From Microbacterium sp. W4I20 (GTDB lineage Bacteria > Actinomycetota > Actinomycetes > Actinomycetales > Microbacteriaceae), in assembly GCF_030816505.1 (NCBI RefSeq), contig NZ_JAUSYB010000001.1, positions 1,302,001 to 1,366,000 of the forward strand: a DNA stretch of 64,000 bases, read 5' to 3'. Made by a program: the position numbers and the translations under genes. Positions within the stretch are counted from its first letter, which is position 1; each line of letters opens with the position of its first letter. This document shows, piece by piece, positions 54,479 through 63,585 of this stretch. Under the pieces are notes generated by a model that had not been told where the DNA came from, did no database searches, and was given only the letters and a program-made list of their open reading frames with translations.

Positions 54479-55554
54479 GGCGCGGCGGTCTGCAGGAGCC
54501 CGTCCTCGACGAGCTCCCGCACGGCGGCATCGACGAGCGAGCGGGCGTCTGCGCCTTCCGGCGCCCCGTGCTCGGCGATGACGGCAGAGGTCAGTTCGTC
54601 GAGCGTCCGTCCGTCGGCGGCCGACCAGAGGGCAGGGCCGATCCCGTCGAGCACGTGGATCCGTCCGCCGGTGAGCGTGCGCCTCAGCAGCACCGTGCGC
54701 CCGTCGCGCTCGAGCTCATCGACGACAGCTGAGCGGACGAAGGTGCCCTCTCGCGGCACGACGGTCTCGTCGAGGCGACGCGGTGCGACCGGACCGAGCG
54801 GTCGCGTCTCGGTGGCGAGCAGGTCGTCGATGAGCTCGTCGATCGCCACGACCTCGCGGTACCTGATCCGCACCGCGCCTCCGGTCGCGTCCAGGATCGC
54901 GGCGATCAGCTGCAGGGGCGCTTCTCCCTCGCCCAGATAGCTGGTCTGCGGTCCGAGCAGCTCGAGAGCCTCTGAGAACTCCAACTCGTCGATCTGCGGC
55001 TGCTCGGGGCCGTCCGGCGTGCGGTCGATCACGACGATCTTCGCGACGCGGAGTCCTTCCGGCAGCGGGCGGGGTCCGTGGATGCCGGAGAGGGCGACCT
55101 GATCTTTGTGTGCGGAGTGCTCCCGGATGATCGACAGCGGCTTGCGATACGGCACCACCCGACCTGTCGCGTCGATGCCGACGGTCTCGTCGCTGACGTA
55201 GGCGAGTCGTCGCGCCAAGTGGCGCGCAGCCGTGGTCTTGCCCGTTCCGGATGCGGCACTGAGCACGACGACCCGCCCACGGTCGTCCGCGAGTCCTGCG
55301 GCGTGCAGCATCCAGATCGGATCGTTGCGGCGGTGGGCGAGCGCCGCGACCGTGACGTCGGTCGACAGCCACGACAGCGCGGCATCGTCGTCGATGCCCT
55401 CGCGCACCGCGGTGACGGCATCCGCCTCCTGCGCTCCGTCGTACCGAGCATCCGCCCAGGCCTCGTACGCGCGACGCTGGAAGCGCTCATCTCGCGACGA
55501 GACGTCGACCTCGACGATGGCGCCGACCGCGCTGACGAGAAAGCGATCTGCCAT
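54469..55554 (-). CDS. HprK-like P-loop protein fused to a PqqD-like domain
   Basis: A 361-residue protein. The middle holds a Walker A motif VLSAASGTGKTTAARHLARR (about residues 96-115) and context like that of HPr-kinase-related proteins; the last 90 residues (GGRIHVLDGIGPALWSAADG, then a two-helix end) resemble PqqD/RRE domains, which bind peptide leaders in RiPP pathways. Such pairs occur in lasso-peptide clusters, but I see no precursor, protease or cyclase here, so an adapted role in the envelope cluster is equally possible. The ATG has TAGGCT six bases upstream. Its 3' end overlaps that of the convergent tyrosine-kinase gene by ten bases. Confidence 0.72.
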   Translation of the reverse strand: MADRFLVSAVGAIVEVDVSSRDERFQRRAYEAWADARYDGAQEADAVTAVREGIDDDAALSWLSTDVTVAALAHRRNDPIWMLHAAGLADDRGRVVVLSAASGTGKTTAARHLARRLAYVSDETVGIDATGRVVPYRKPLSIIREHSAHKDQVALSGIHGPRPLPEGLRVAKIVVIDRTPDGPEQPQIDELEFSEALELLGPQTSYLGEGEAPLQLIAAILDATGGAVRIRYREVVAIDELIDDLLATETRPLGPVAPRRLDETVVPREGTFVRSAVVDELERDGRTVLLRRTLTGGRIHVLDGIGPALWSAADGRTLDELTSAVIAEHGAPEGADARSLVDAAVRELVEDGLLQTAAPQT

Positions 55555-55560
55555 GGTCTC

Positions 55561-55566
55561 AGCCTA
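55561..55566 (-). promoter_or_regulatory. Leaderless -10 element of the HprK-like/PqqD-like gene
   Basis: TAGGCT on the minus strand, six bases before the ATG at 55554. Confidence 0.6.
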
Positions 55567-55758
55567 TCGAGCAACAGAAGTCTCGCCGGAGCGCGCGTAA
55601 ACATCTGACACCAGACGAAATGCACGGCACGGGTTGCGCTCGACCGTCGACGACCGGGTAGCGTAGCCACCACGCAAGCGCGAGCGGGTGTCGATCTGAG
55701 GGGGTCGACGTCCGAGGACTTGTTCGGCGCGCTTTCGAAACACACAGAAGGGTGTGGC

Positions 55759-56661
55759 GTGGATCTCGGAATCGTGAGGGAGATCGGCCCGCAGGAGCTG
55801 ATCGAGCATGGCTTCCGGGCCGTCGGCAACCGCCTCCCCGTGCGCGCCCGCGAGCGCACGCCCGGTGCCGTCACTCTCCTCTCGTCCCGCGGGACGTCCA
55901 CGGAATTCAAGGTCGACACCGCTGCCGCTCGCCCCGACCAGGCGGTTTTCGCTTTCGTCGAAGCAGACCGGGTGTGGTCGAAGCTCGCCGACGAGCCGTG
56001 GGTCGAGATCGGCAGCGGCCTGGTGGTCGCGGCGAGCGGCATCACCCGCGGGTTGCGCTGGCAGGGCTCGTGGCACGCTGCGATCGCCTTCGTTCCGCGG
56101 GCGGCCATGGCGTCCTTCGTGCCCGCGCTGCCCACCGACGTGCAGGTGTTCCCGGAACGACGCCTGCTCGATCGCGCCATGCAGGACTTCATCGAGGGAC
56201 TGCTGGATGCCGATGAGCAGGCCACCGCCATCGAGCGCTACGCGGTGGAGCAACTGGTCCTGGAGATGGGCGGAGCGATCCTCCTCGACCGCGTCGGGGC
56301 GGTGTCCGGGCACGGCTCTCCGCGCGCCGTGCTGCGCGATCGGGCGATCGCCGTGATCGCTCAGCAGTGCGGCGATCCGAGCCTCACACCGACCCAGGTG
56401 GCCCGCGAGGTGCAGTCGTCTCTGCGCCAGCTCCAGCTGGTCTTCGCCGAGGCCGAGAACAGCGTCGCCGGCGAGATCCGACGGCAGCGGGCGCGGCTCG
56501 CCCGATCGCTCCTGGTCGACAGCCGCTACGACGTGCTGAGCATCGAACAGATCGCGCAGCGCGCTGGCTTCCAGTCGCCGATGAGCCTGCGCCGGGCCCT
56601 CGACGAGGCCTACAGAACCACGCCTCGCGCGCTCCGGTCACAGCGCCGCGCAGCGGTCTGA
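55759..56661 (+). CDS. AraC-type helix-turn-helix regulator
   Basis: A 300-residue protein. The last 100 residues form an AraC-like DNA-binding domain: TPTQVAREVQSSLRQLQLVF as the first helix-turn-helix and YDVLSIEQIAQRAGFQSPMS, then LRRALDEAYRTTPRALR, as the second. The N-terminal 180 residues look like a cupin-type sensor but without a motif I can name. The GTG at 55759 is used because GAAGGG lies six bases upstream. It is divergent from the HprK-like gene and precedes the Tat-exported protein gene, both possible targets. Confidence 0.8.
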   Translation: MDLGIVREIGPQELIEHGFRAVGNRLPVRARERTPGAVTLLSSRGTSTEFKVDTAAARPDQAVFAFVEADRVWSKLADEPWVEIGSGLVVAASGITRGLRWQGSWHAAIAFVPRAAMASFVPALPTDVQVFPERRLLDRAMQDFIEGLLDADEQATAIERYAVEQLVLEMGGAILLDRVGAVSGHGSPRAVLRDRAIAVIAQQCGDPSLTPTQVAREVQSSLRQLQLVFAEAENSVAGEIRRQRARLARSLLVDSRYDVLSIEQIAQRAGFQSPMSLRRALDEAYRTTPRALRSQRRAAV

Positions 56662-56851
56662 CAGCCGTTTTTCGCTCAGATCGCGCAGGTTAAGCGCACA
56701 ATGCGCTGACTTCTTCCAATCGATGTTTTCGCCTTCCGTCGCGCCCATAACTTGAGTCTCGAAGAGGCTCCTGGGGGATGCAGACAACGTGTCGTCTCTT
56801 CACCGACACAAGCGGGAAACCGCATCTGCATCTATGAGGGAGGGCACTCAC

Positions 56852-57361
56852 GTGACCGAAGAAATCACCAACAACAACAGCAAGGGCTTCTCGCGCCGCA
56901 CCGTCGTCAAGGGCGCCGCATGGTCCGTCCCGGTCATCGCAGCAGCCGTCGCGACGCCGCTCGCCGCTGCATCGACCGTCGACCTGGGCGCCTTCGCGCT
57001 CAACGGATCCTGCGGCACGCTCGGCCTCCTCGGCCCCGGCTTCACTCTGACCGCCGGCCCGACCGAGCCGCTGCCCGTCGGCACCACCATCACGATCTCC
57101 GGTGGCGGCATCGCCAACATCGGCGTCTTCAGCGTCACCGGTGGCACGGCTGCGGTCAACGTCCTCTCGCCCACCAGCCGCTCGATCGTGCTGACCGCGG
57201 CTGTACCGGCCGGCGCGACGATCGCGGTCCGCACGACGCTGTCGATCTCGGTCGCCTTCACGCTCAACGCCGTGTCGTCGCTCCCCACCGGTTACACCGC
57301 CACCGGCGCGAAGACCGCGGGCAACGTCAACTCGACGCTGATCCTCTGCTCGGCCGGCTGA
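56852..57361 (+). CDS. Tat-exported small secreted protein
   Basis: A 169-residue protein with a twin-arginine signal (SRRTVVKGAAWSVPVI, Arg15-Arg16) and probable cleavage near LAAAS. The mature part is Thr/Gly/Val-rich, probably all beta, with two cysteines, one near its start (NGSCGT) and one four residues from the end. The GTG at 56852 is chosen because GGAGGG stands at the right distance; an in-frame ATG lies at 56834. Function unknown. It has its own terminator and is followed by a gene with a thioredoxin-like domain, so a link through disulphide formation is possible. Confidence 0.8.
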   Translation: MTEEITNNNSKGFSRRTVVKGAAWSVPVIAAAVATPLAAASTVDLGAFALNGSCGTLGLLGPGFTLTAGPTEPLPVGTTITISGGGIANIGVFSVTGGTAAVNVLSPTSRSIVLTAAVPAGATIAVRTTLSISVAFTLNAVSSLPTGYTATGAKTAGNVNSTLILCSAG

Positions 57362-57395
57362 TCGGCCGACGCAGGATCTGAGCATCCACAGCACA

Positions 57396-57427
57396 GAGCG
57401 GCCGGGCCCTTCGGGGTCCGGCCGCTC
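57396..57427 (+). terminator. Terminator after the Tat-exported protein gene
   Basis: A 14-base stem (one G-U pair) with a stable TTCG tetraloop, built on GAGCGGCCGG and its complement. Confidence 0.85.
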
Positions 57428-57450
57428 CGCTGATCCGGGAGGATGAGGTC

Positions 57451-58443
57451 ATGAGCGCATTCGTGATCCCCCTGGCGGCGTTCCTCGCGGGGGTCTTCGC
57501 GGTGAGTGCGGTCGGCAAGCTCCGCTCCGCAGACCGCGGTCGCGCGGCGTTCAATGCGCTGCAGCTTCCGGTGCGTCATCCGGGTGCCGCCGCGATCGGC
57601 ATCATCATGGTCGAGCTCGTCGTGGCGATCGGCCTGCTCACGACCTCCGGGTGGGTGTTCGTGGCCGCGGCGACAGCTGCCGTGCTGCTGACCGGCGGGC
57701 TCCTGCTCGTCGTCACCCGCGCGCACCGGCTCGGGGTGACCGATGACTGCGGATGCTTCGGCGACTGGCTCCCGTCGGCGATCGGCCCACGCTTGATCAC
57801 GCGGAATGCCATCCTCCTGGCCGCGGCCCTGGGCGTCCTGATCCCCACGTTCTGGGTCCAGGCTGTCGCCGGAGTACCGATGGGCGTGCCGGTCGCGGTG
57901 ACAGCTCTTGATTCGGCCGCAGTCGTCATCGGCGCGACGGCAGCGGCAGCGATGATCGGCCTCGCCGTCTGGTCCATCGTCCGATCGGCTGTCGGCGCCC
58001 CGGCCACGGCCGCCGCTCCCGCGCGGGGCATCGGCGCCGTCCTTCTTACGGACAGCGCCGAGATCATCGACGTCCTCGCACCCGGCGTACGCGCTCGACT
58101 CGTCTTCTTCGTGTCACCCGGCTGTCACGCGTGCGAGACGGCCCTTGCTGCGCTTCAGGTGGCCGAGGACGACGTGAGTGCCCTGGTCGACGTCTACGTC
58201 GTGCAGAGAGCCGTCTCCGGCGCGGCCGACGTCGAGTCGACGCACCCGCTCCCCCGCACCGCCCGGTTCGCCCTCGATGTGGGCGGGTCTCTCGCGAGCC
58301 ACCTCGGCACCGGCCCTGGTACTCCGGTGGCCGCGCTCATCGGCACCGACGGCACTCAGGCCGGACCGCTCGCCATCGGGAGCGACGAGGTCGTGCAGCT
58401 CCTCGACAGCATCCTGGCGCTCGCCGAGACACCCTCGGCCTGA
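57451..58443 (+). CDS. MauE-like membrane protein with thioredoxin-like C-terminus
   Basis: A 330-residue protein. Residues 1-180 hold about five helices with the MauE-type DDCGCFGDW motif between helices; after a linker, residues about 195-330 resemble a thioredoxin fold with CHAC (FFVSPGCHACETALAAL) as the candidate CXXC redox pair and a GTPVAALIG segment with the typical cis-Pro position. MauE and DsbD-like proteins pass electrons across the membrane, so this may keep exported cysteines in the right state. The C-terminal domain side cannot be decided from sequence alone. Confidence 0.78.
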   Translation: MSAFVIPLAAFLAGVFAVSAVGKLRSADRGRAAFNALQLPVRHPGAAAIGIIMVELVVAIGLLTTSGWVFVAAATAAVLLTGGLLLVVTRAHRLGVTDDCGCFGDWLPSAIGPRLITRNAILLAAALGVLIPTFWVQAVAGVPMGVPVAVTALDSAAVVIGATAAAAMIGLAVWSIVRSAVGAPATAAAPARGIGAVLLTDSAEIIDVLAPGVRARLVFFVSPGCHACETALAALQVAEDDVSALVDVYVVQRAVSGAADVESTHPLPRTARFALDVGGSLASHLGTGPGTPVAALIGTDGTQAGPLAIGSDEVVQLLDSILALAETPSA

Positions 58444-58444
58444 G

Positions 58445-59515
58445 TCAACCGGCTCGGCGCAGGGCCTTGGGCCGTCCGGTGATCCAGCCCATGACCCACT
58501 CGACCGGACCTGTGCCGATGAAACGCCACCACAGCCAGCCCACGAGGATCATGCCGGGCACGATGACCAGCCAGCCGGGGTAGAAGTTGTCGGCGGGGCG
58601 GCCGTAGGCGTTGTTCCAGAGTGCGATGAGTGCCACGTGCAGCAGATACAGAGACAGGGCGACCTGTCCGCAGGCGCGGAGCGGAACGAAGATCGCCGCC
58701 CAGAACCGCTCCGCGCGTTCACGGCGAACCGTCGCGGCGAGCACGACGCACACGTAGACGGCGAACACGAGGCCGAGATCCTTGAGGGTGTCGAGGTAGT
58801 CGCCCGATTGCACCGTGCCCAGCCGCTGCCCGATCCCCCAGGCGACGTAAGCGAGCGGCGCTGCCGCGGCCAGGGCCCACAGCAGCCGGTCCCGCTTCAG
58901 CCCGTGGCGGATGAGCAGGGCGCCGATCAGGAACATCGGCAACAGATTCACCACGCGGTACTGCGGACCGAGGAACATCCAGGTCATGACTTCCCGGACC
59001 GGAGCCGGAGCAGAGTAGACCCAGACCCAGGTGCGGGCGACGCTCAGAAGCGGCTGGCTCACGACGAGGAGCGCTGCCGCCACGGCGATCACGATCGGAG
59101 TGCGCGCCAGCAGGATCGGCGCCCCGAGGATGATCAGCACGCCGAGGTACGAGAGGATCACTGCGACCCACGAGCCCCAGGTGGCCATCCAGACGCCCAG
59201 CACGATGAGGAAGAGTCCGCGCAGCACCTGCTGCAGGAGAGTCGTGCCCACTCTCCCGCCGCGCCGCCAGACGAGCTCAGCCGACATGCCCATCACGAGC
59301 GCGAACAGGGGTGACGCGACCTCGCTGAACATCGAGGTGGCGAAATGCACGACCCACGGGGCATTCGGAACGAAGGATGCCGCGTGCGCGATCAGCATCG
59401 CGATGATCGCGAAGCCGCGGAGGATGTCGGGGATCAGAAGACGTTTCGGAGTGGAGGCGCGGAGGAGGCGTCGCTCCCCCGGCAGCACTGACGAGCTCTC
59501 GGGTTCTGGGGACAT
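58445..59515 (-). CDS. Acyltransferase-type membrane protein (heparan-alpha-glucosaminide acetyltransferase/DUF418-like)
   Basis: A 356-residue protein with ten or so helices. RLLIPDILRGFAIIAMLIAH with the following FSEVASPLFALVMGMSAELV matches the N-terminal part of the HGSNAT/DUF418 superfamily, which moves acyl groups across or at the membrane. In this envelope gene region it may acetylate a surface sugar. The ATG at 59515 has TACTGT six bases upstream and is divergent from the signal-peptidase gene. Confidence 0.78.
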   Translation of the reverse strand: MSPEPESSSVLPGERRLLRASTPKRLLIPDILRGFAIIAMLIAHAASFVPNAPWVVHFATSMFSEVASPLFALVMGMSAELVWRRGGRVGTTLLQQVLRGLFLIVLGVWMATWGSWVAVILSYLGVLIILGAPILLARTPIVIAVAAALLVVSQPLLSVARTWVWVYSAPAPVREVMTWMFLGPQYRVVNLLPMFLIGALLIRHGLKRDRLLWALAAAAPLAYVAWGIGQRLGTVQSGDYLDTLKDLGLVFAVYVCVVLAATVRRERAERFWAAIFVPLRACGQVALSLYLLHVALIALWNNAYGRPADNFYPGWLVIVPGMILVGWLWWRFIGTGPVEWVMGWITGRPKALRRAG

Positions 59516-59521
59516 GACCTG

Positions 59522-59527
59522 ACAGTA
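59522..59527 (-). promoter_or_regulatory. Leaderless -10 element of the acyltransferase gene
   Basis: TACTGT on the minus strand, six bases before the ATG at 59515. Confidence 0.5.
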
Positions 59528-59564
59528 TTGGGTGAACCCCCGTGCGCGCGACCTGGAGACCGAC

Positions 59565-60242
59565 ATGACGACTGCCGAAGCTCCTGCTCCGCGCCGCCGT
59601 CGATTCGGGGTCTGGATCAATGTCGCCTTGGCGTTGGCCCTGACGGCGATCATCGTCGCCTTCGTGGGTCAGCCGTCCTCCGGCTCGATGTCCCCGACGT
59701 TGGAGCCTGGCGACCGTCTCATCGTGAACCGGCTGGCGTTCGTCGGGTCAGACCCCGCCCCCGGAGACATCGTCGTCTTCCGGCCCGACGCCCACTGGGG
59801 CGAGAAGCCCGTGGCGGGCAACTGGCTGACGGGCGCACTGCAGTGGGTCGGCGAGAGCACCGGCATCCGCCCGCACGTCCTGGTGAAGAGAGTGATCGCC
59901 GGCCCCGGGCAGACGGTCGAATGCTGCGATGCCCAAGGAAGAGTGCTCGTCGACGGCGAACCCCTCGATGAGCCCTACGTCGTGAACGACCTCCCGTTCG
60001 TCGCGAGCGACCTGGACTGCGACTCGACGCCGATGTCGTCGCGGTGCTTCGCGACGGTGACGGTTCCCGAGGGCGCCTACCTGGTGCTCGGCGACAACAG
60101 GGCGAACTCGGCCGACTCCGTGTTCCCGTGCCGTGGCGTCGCGGACCCGGGCGAGGACTGCTGGCGGTGGATGCAGCGCGATTCGGTGTTCGGGAAGGCA
60201 GGGCCGATCCTCTGGCCGGTATCGCGCTGGGGCGGGCCGTAG
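59565..60242 (+). CDS. lepB: Signal peptidase I
   Basis: A 225-residue membrane-anchored serine protease that removes signal peptides. One N-terminal helix (about 15-35) precedes the catalytic Ser41 in SGSMSPTLEPGDRL; the general-base Lys is in LVKRVIAGPGQTV and the box GDNRANSADS closes the site. The ATG at 59565 has GGAG six bases upstream. This copy, set among envelope genes, may be an additional rather than the main enzyme. Confidence 0.92.
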   Translation: MTTAEAPAPRRRRFGVWINVALALALTAIIVAFVGQPSSGSMSPTLEPGDRLIVNRLAFVGSDPAPGDIVVFRPDAHWGEKPVAGNWLTGALQWVGESTGIRPHVLVKRVIAGPGQTVECCDAQGRVLVDGEPLDEPYVVNDLPFVASDLDCDSTPMSSRCFATVTVPEGAYLVLGDNRANSADSVFPCRGVADPGEDCWRWMQRDSVFGKAGPILWPVSRWGGP

Positions 60243-60276
60243 GCGGCTGTCGTCAGCGCCTGGCCGATCGCATCGG

Positions 60277-62133
60277 TCAGCCGCAGCCGGGCGTCTCCAG
60301 CTTCACGGGTGTCTCCCTCACCATGGGCGTGGTCCAGACGTCGTAGGCGCCGTAGTCCGCCCCCATGGTGCCCTCGGCGCCCTTCATCTCGACCGTGATC
60401 GTCGCGGCGGTCTCAGGAGTCGTCACGACGCTGATCCGGACGGCGGAGCGGCCGAGGTGCGTTCCCTCCGTGACCAACGAGGAGCGCAGCGCTCCCTCGA
60501 CGTTCCACGACGTGATCGTCGCACCGACAGGCGTGTAGACCACGACGTCGGTCGCGATGTCGCCCGGCCTGTAGTGCGGTCCGGTGATGAAGTACGGCAG
60601 GCCGGCGGCCTGCTCCGGGGTGATGTTGTTCGCGAAGGTGATCGTCTGACGGAACGTGGGAGGACCGGCAGCTGTGCACTGGTCGGTGCTCGCAACGACG
60701 TTGGCATCGGCGTAATAGTCGGTCTTCGCACCAGTGGTGTCGTTGAAATAGACACCGGCGATCGTCTGGTCGTCGTTCGTTGCCGGAAGCGTCCCAGAAA
60801 GCCTGGTGCCGGCCATCATCGCCTCGATGTCGGGGTTCGACGACCATATCTTCATCCGGCTCTCGTCGGTCGCCTGGCGGAACGCGTCGAACAGCGCGAG
60901 CGGGTTGTCGACGCCGGCCGTCAGCTTGGAGAAGATCTGCGCGGCCGCCGAGGCGAAGAAGAGGTCCTGAGCGGAGGCATCGACGATCTCGCCATCAACG
61001 ATCTGACCGTAATTGAAATAGACCTCATTGAGGAGCAGCGAGACTGCGTTGTCGCTGGTGAGCGTCTCGCCGGTCGCCAGCGGGATCGGTCCTGTTGCCT
61101 TGAGCATGTAACTCAGTGCCACAGGATCGGTCGAGATCACGTCGTCGAAGGGAGGGAGACCCTCGTCTGCCCACCAGGCACGCATGATTTCGACTGTCGT
61201 CGGGAAGTCAGGGGTGGCGGTCATGTTCGGGATCCAGCGGCCGATGATGTCGGAGTACAGTCCCTCCGTCTCTGCATCGAGCGGAGCAATGCTCTCCGGG
61301 CGCGCATTGGCGAATTGGACGCTGGTCGCCTGGGTCGTCAGTTCGATGCGGCCATCCGTTGCGGTGACGAGCGCCAGCGCCGCCGGGTTGCCACCCGATG
61401 CGCGCAGCTCGGAGTTGCCCTGGAACATCAGCAGGTAGGTGCGGGGCGTGCCTTCCCCAAGAGCTGCGGGAAGGATCTTGAGGATGGGCGACAATGAGCC
61501 GAGGGTGTCGTCGACGCCCGACACTGCGTCGTCCAGGGTGGTCAGCGCGTCGGTGACCTGGGGCAGGAGGAAAGTGCGGTCCATATCCTCGATCCGAGCG
61601 CTCACCCCCGCGAACGTCACAGCACCGCCGGTGACGACCTTCTCAAGACCTCGGATCGCGGCGAGGTCGATCGCCCCGCCGACGGGGCGGAAGGCGGCGA
61701 GGTCGAGACTCGGCAAAGAGTCAACGGCGAAGTCGGCAACCTCGTCGATGCTCTCCGCCGCGGCTCGAACAGCGGCGAGATTCTGGCCGACGGCCGGGAT
61801 CCATTCCGCGATCTGCCAGTCCAGTCCTTCGGTCTGGGACACGGCGCGTGCAGACAGCTCCTTGAGTGCGGCGGCGTCGGTCGCGGCTCCCTCCGCATCG
61901 CCCGCTATGACCTTCGCCGGCATCCCGCTGGCTATCGGGACCGCCGGAGTCAGTGAGTCGCGGACGCTCAGCGCCTTGGACGCGGCAACGGCCGAGAGCG
62001 CGACGACGGCGACCACGAGGAGGGCGAGCACGCCGATGACCATCCACACGACCCGTCGACGACGATGCGGGCGTTTTCGCTGAGCGCGGTCGTCGGCGCG
62101 CAAACTAGCGCGGGTCTGGTGCGAAGAGGACAT
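60277..62133 (-). CDS. DUF4012 membrane-anchored protein
   Basis: A 618-residue protein with a basic N-terminus, one membrane helix (about 29-50) and a large outer part. TYLLMFQGNSELRASGGNPA, followed by a long beta-rich region ending EMKGAEGTMGADYGAYDVW, is the DUF4012 signature. DUF4012 genes are common in actinobacterial exopolysaccharide loci, but the function is unknown. AGGAG lies just before the ATG. The O-antigen-ligase-like pseudogene lies directly upstream. Confidence 0.88.
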   Translation of the reverse strand: MSSSHQTRASLRADDRAQRKRPHRRRRVVWMVIGVLALLVVAVVALSAVAASKALSVRDSLTPAVPIASGMPAKVIAGDAEGAATDAAALKELSARAVSQTEGLDWQIAEWIPAVGQNLAAVRAAAESIDEVADFAVDSLPSLDLAAFRPVGGAIDLAAIRGLEKVVTGGAVTFAGVSARIEDMDRTFLLPQVTDALTTLDDAVSGVDDTLGSLSPILKILPAALGEGTPRTYLLMFQGNSELRASGGNPAALALVTATDGRIELTTQATSVQFANARPESIAPLDAETEGLYSDIIGRWIPNMTATPDFPTTVEIMRAWWADEGLPPFDDVISTDPVALSYMLKATGPIPLATGETLTSDNAVSLLLNEVYFNYGQIVDGEIVDASAQDLFFASAAAQIFSKLTAGVDNPLALFDAFRQATDESRMKIWSSNPDIEAMMAGTRLSGTLPATNDDQTIAGVYFNDTTGAKTDYYADANVVASTDQCTAAGPPTFRQTITFANNITPEQAAGLPYFITGPHYRPGDIATDVVVYTPVGATITSWNVEGALRSSLVTEGTHLGRSAVRISVVTTPETAATITVEMKGAEGTMGADYGAYDVWTTPMVRETPVKLETPGCG

Positions 62134-62172
62134 CTCTCCTATTCAAGCGCAGTTTGCTGGGCGACACGTGAG

Positions 62173-63422
62173 TCAGGAGCGCCGGAGCCGTGCGGTCGGG
62201 CGCAAGCCACCGGGCGGACGCGGGGGCGCTGAGCCTTCAACAGGATGACCTCCCGGAGCCACCGGGACTGCCTCAGGAGCGACGGGCATACTGCCGGGTA
62301 TCACGGCTCGCACCCCGAGGAAGAACCCGAGCGCCATGAGGAACCAGAACGTGCGAGCATTCAGGTCGCCCGAAACCGAGATCTGAACCACCTCGGCGAC
62401 GAGAATCGCGAACACAAGAATGGCGACGGGCATCTCGCGCGATCGAGAGAGCAACTTGATGAGGTTCGCGACCACGATGATGATCAGAGCAATCCCGAAC
62501 CACACGCGCCGAGCTCGGCGAATACCTCCAAGAACATGTTGTGCGGGTAGACGAACTGGCGAGGAGCGCCGGCGAATAGTGCCCAGTTACCGATGCCGAC
62601 CCCCTCCGGGTATTGGCGGATGATCTCGGTGGTGAGCGACCAGAACAGGGATCGAGATGCGTCGTTGTCCCCGTCCTCGATCAGGGTGACGATGCGGCTA
62701 CTCGCGAAGAACGGCAGCACGGTGACGGCCCAATAGGCTGCGCCTGCTCCGACGACGATTCCGACGATGCGTCGGATGCGATGACGGCGCGTGAATACGA
62801 CGAGAGCGATAGCACCGATCCCGACGGCGAGGATGGGGCCTCGCGATCCTGTCGCGAAGATCCCCGCGATGAGCAGTGCCGCGATGCCGAGGAACACCCA
62901 GGTCCTGATGTCCTTCTGGAGGACGAGGAACAAGGCCATGACGAGACCGGTCGCCATCGCGCGTGCGAGCCAGATCGGGTTCGAGTCGAAACCGTCGGCT
63001 CGTCCGCCAGCGAAACCGAGGATCGTGATCACTGAGAGCAACCCGGTCGTGACGAGCCAGGTGCGGGCAAAGGTGTAGATGGAGCGTTCGTCTCGCAACA
63101 CAGAAGCAGCGACTGCTGTGAGCAGTGTCGCAGTGAGCCATGTATCGAGCTTGATCTCACCGTAAGCAGTTGCGGTCGGAATGGCGATGGCATGCAAGAA
63201 GACGCCGAGGAAGAAGAAGGGGACGAGCAGGACCGGGTGCAGCTTCGGGAGACGGCGACCGACTTCGTAGAGCACGAGGATAAGCGCCAACGGCGACGCG
63301 ATCGTGGCCACCCCGACTCCGCCGACTGTCGGAAAGAGGCCGCCGATGAGCAGGCCCACGAGAATGATGGATCGCGAGATGCGCCCGAACCTGTTAAGCG
63401 GAGGTACTGGTGCGAACTTCAC
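62173..63422 (-). pseudogene. O-antigen ligase/Wzy-like polymerase, frameshifted
   Basis: Two frames that together make one typical polymerase of the O-antigen ligase family. The first (from the GTG at 63422) has about nine helices and reaches FVYPHNMFLEVFAELGA, then goes out of frame and stops near 62484. The other frame continues from GTG-TGG near 62505 with WFGIALIIIVVANLIKLL and the last helices to 62173. A loss of one base in the 62498-62512 region would explain the break. Either the gene is inactivated, or translation shifts, or the base is a sequencing error. In the surrounding cluster the intact enzyme would join repeat units or attach them to a carrier. Confidence 0.75.
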
Positions 63423-63585
63423 CCTGGCGAACCTTTGATCGATGCCTGCGACTTGGAGTTAGTAAAGCGACTGGTGGGCGCACGCCTCGGCGAGAGCACG
63501 CCCAACTCGGTTCGATTCACCCTGCGAGTATCGCACGGCGCGCTTCGCAGTTCCGCGCTCCAGAGCAGCCGAGTGCGTGCTCGCA

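Noticed and set aside
54469..56661. A lasso-peptide cluster.
   Set aside because: Only an HprK-like/PqqD-like protein is present; no precursor peptide, transglutaminase-like protease or asparagine-synthase-like cyclase is in the window.
56690..57394. A 234-residue minus-strand frame over the Tat-exported gene.
   Set aside because: Arg/Gly/Asp-rich shadow; the plus strand has a clear Tat signal, ribosome-binding site and terminator.
63510..63545. GGTTCGATTC, resembling a tRNA T-loop.
   Set aside because: The flanking bases do not pair as a T-stem and no acceptor or anticodon arm surrounds it.
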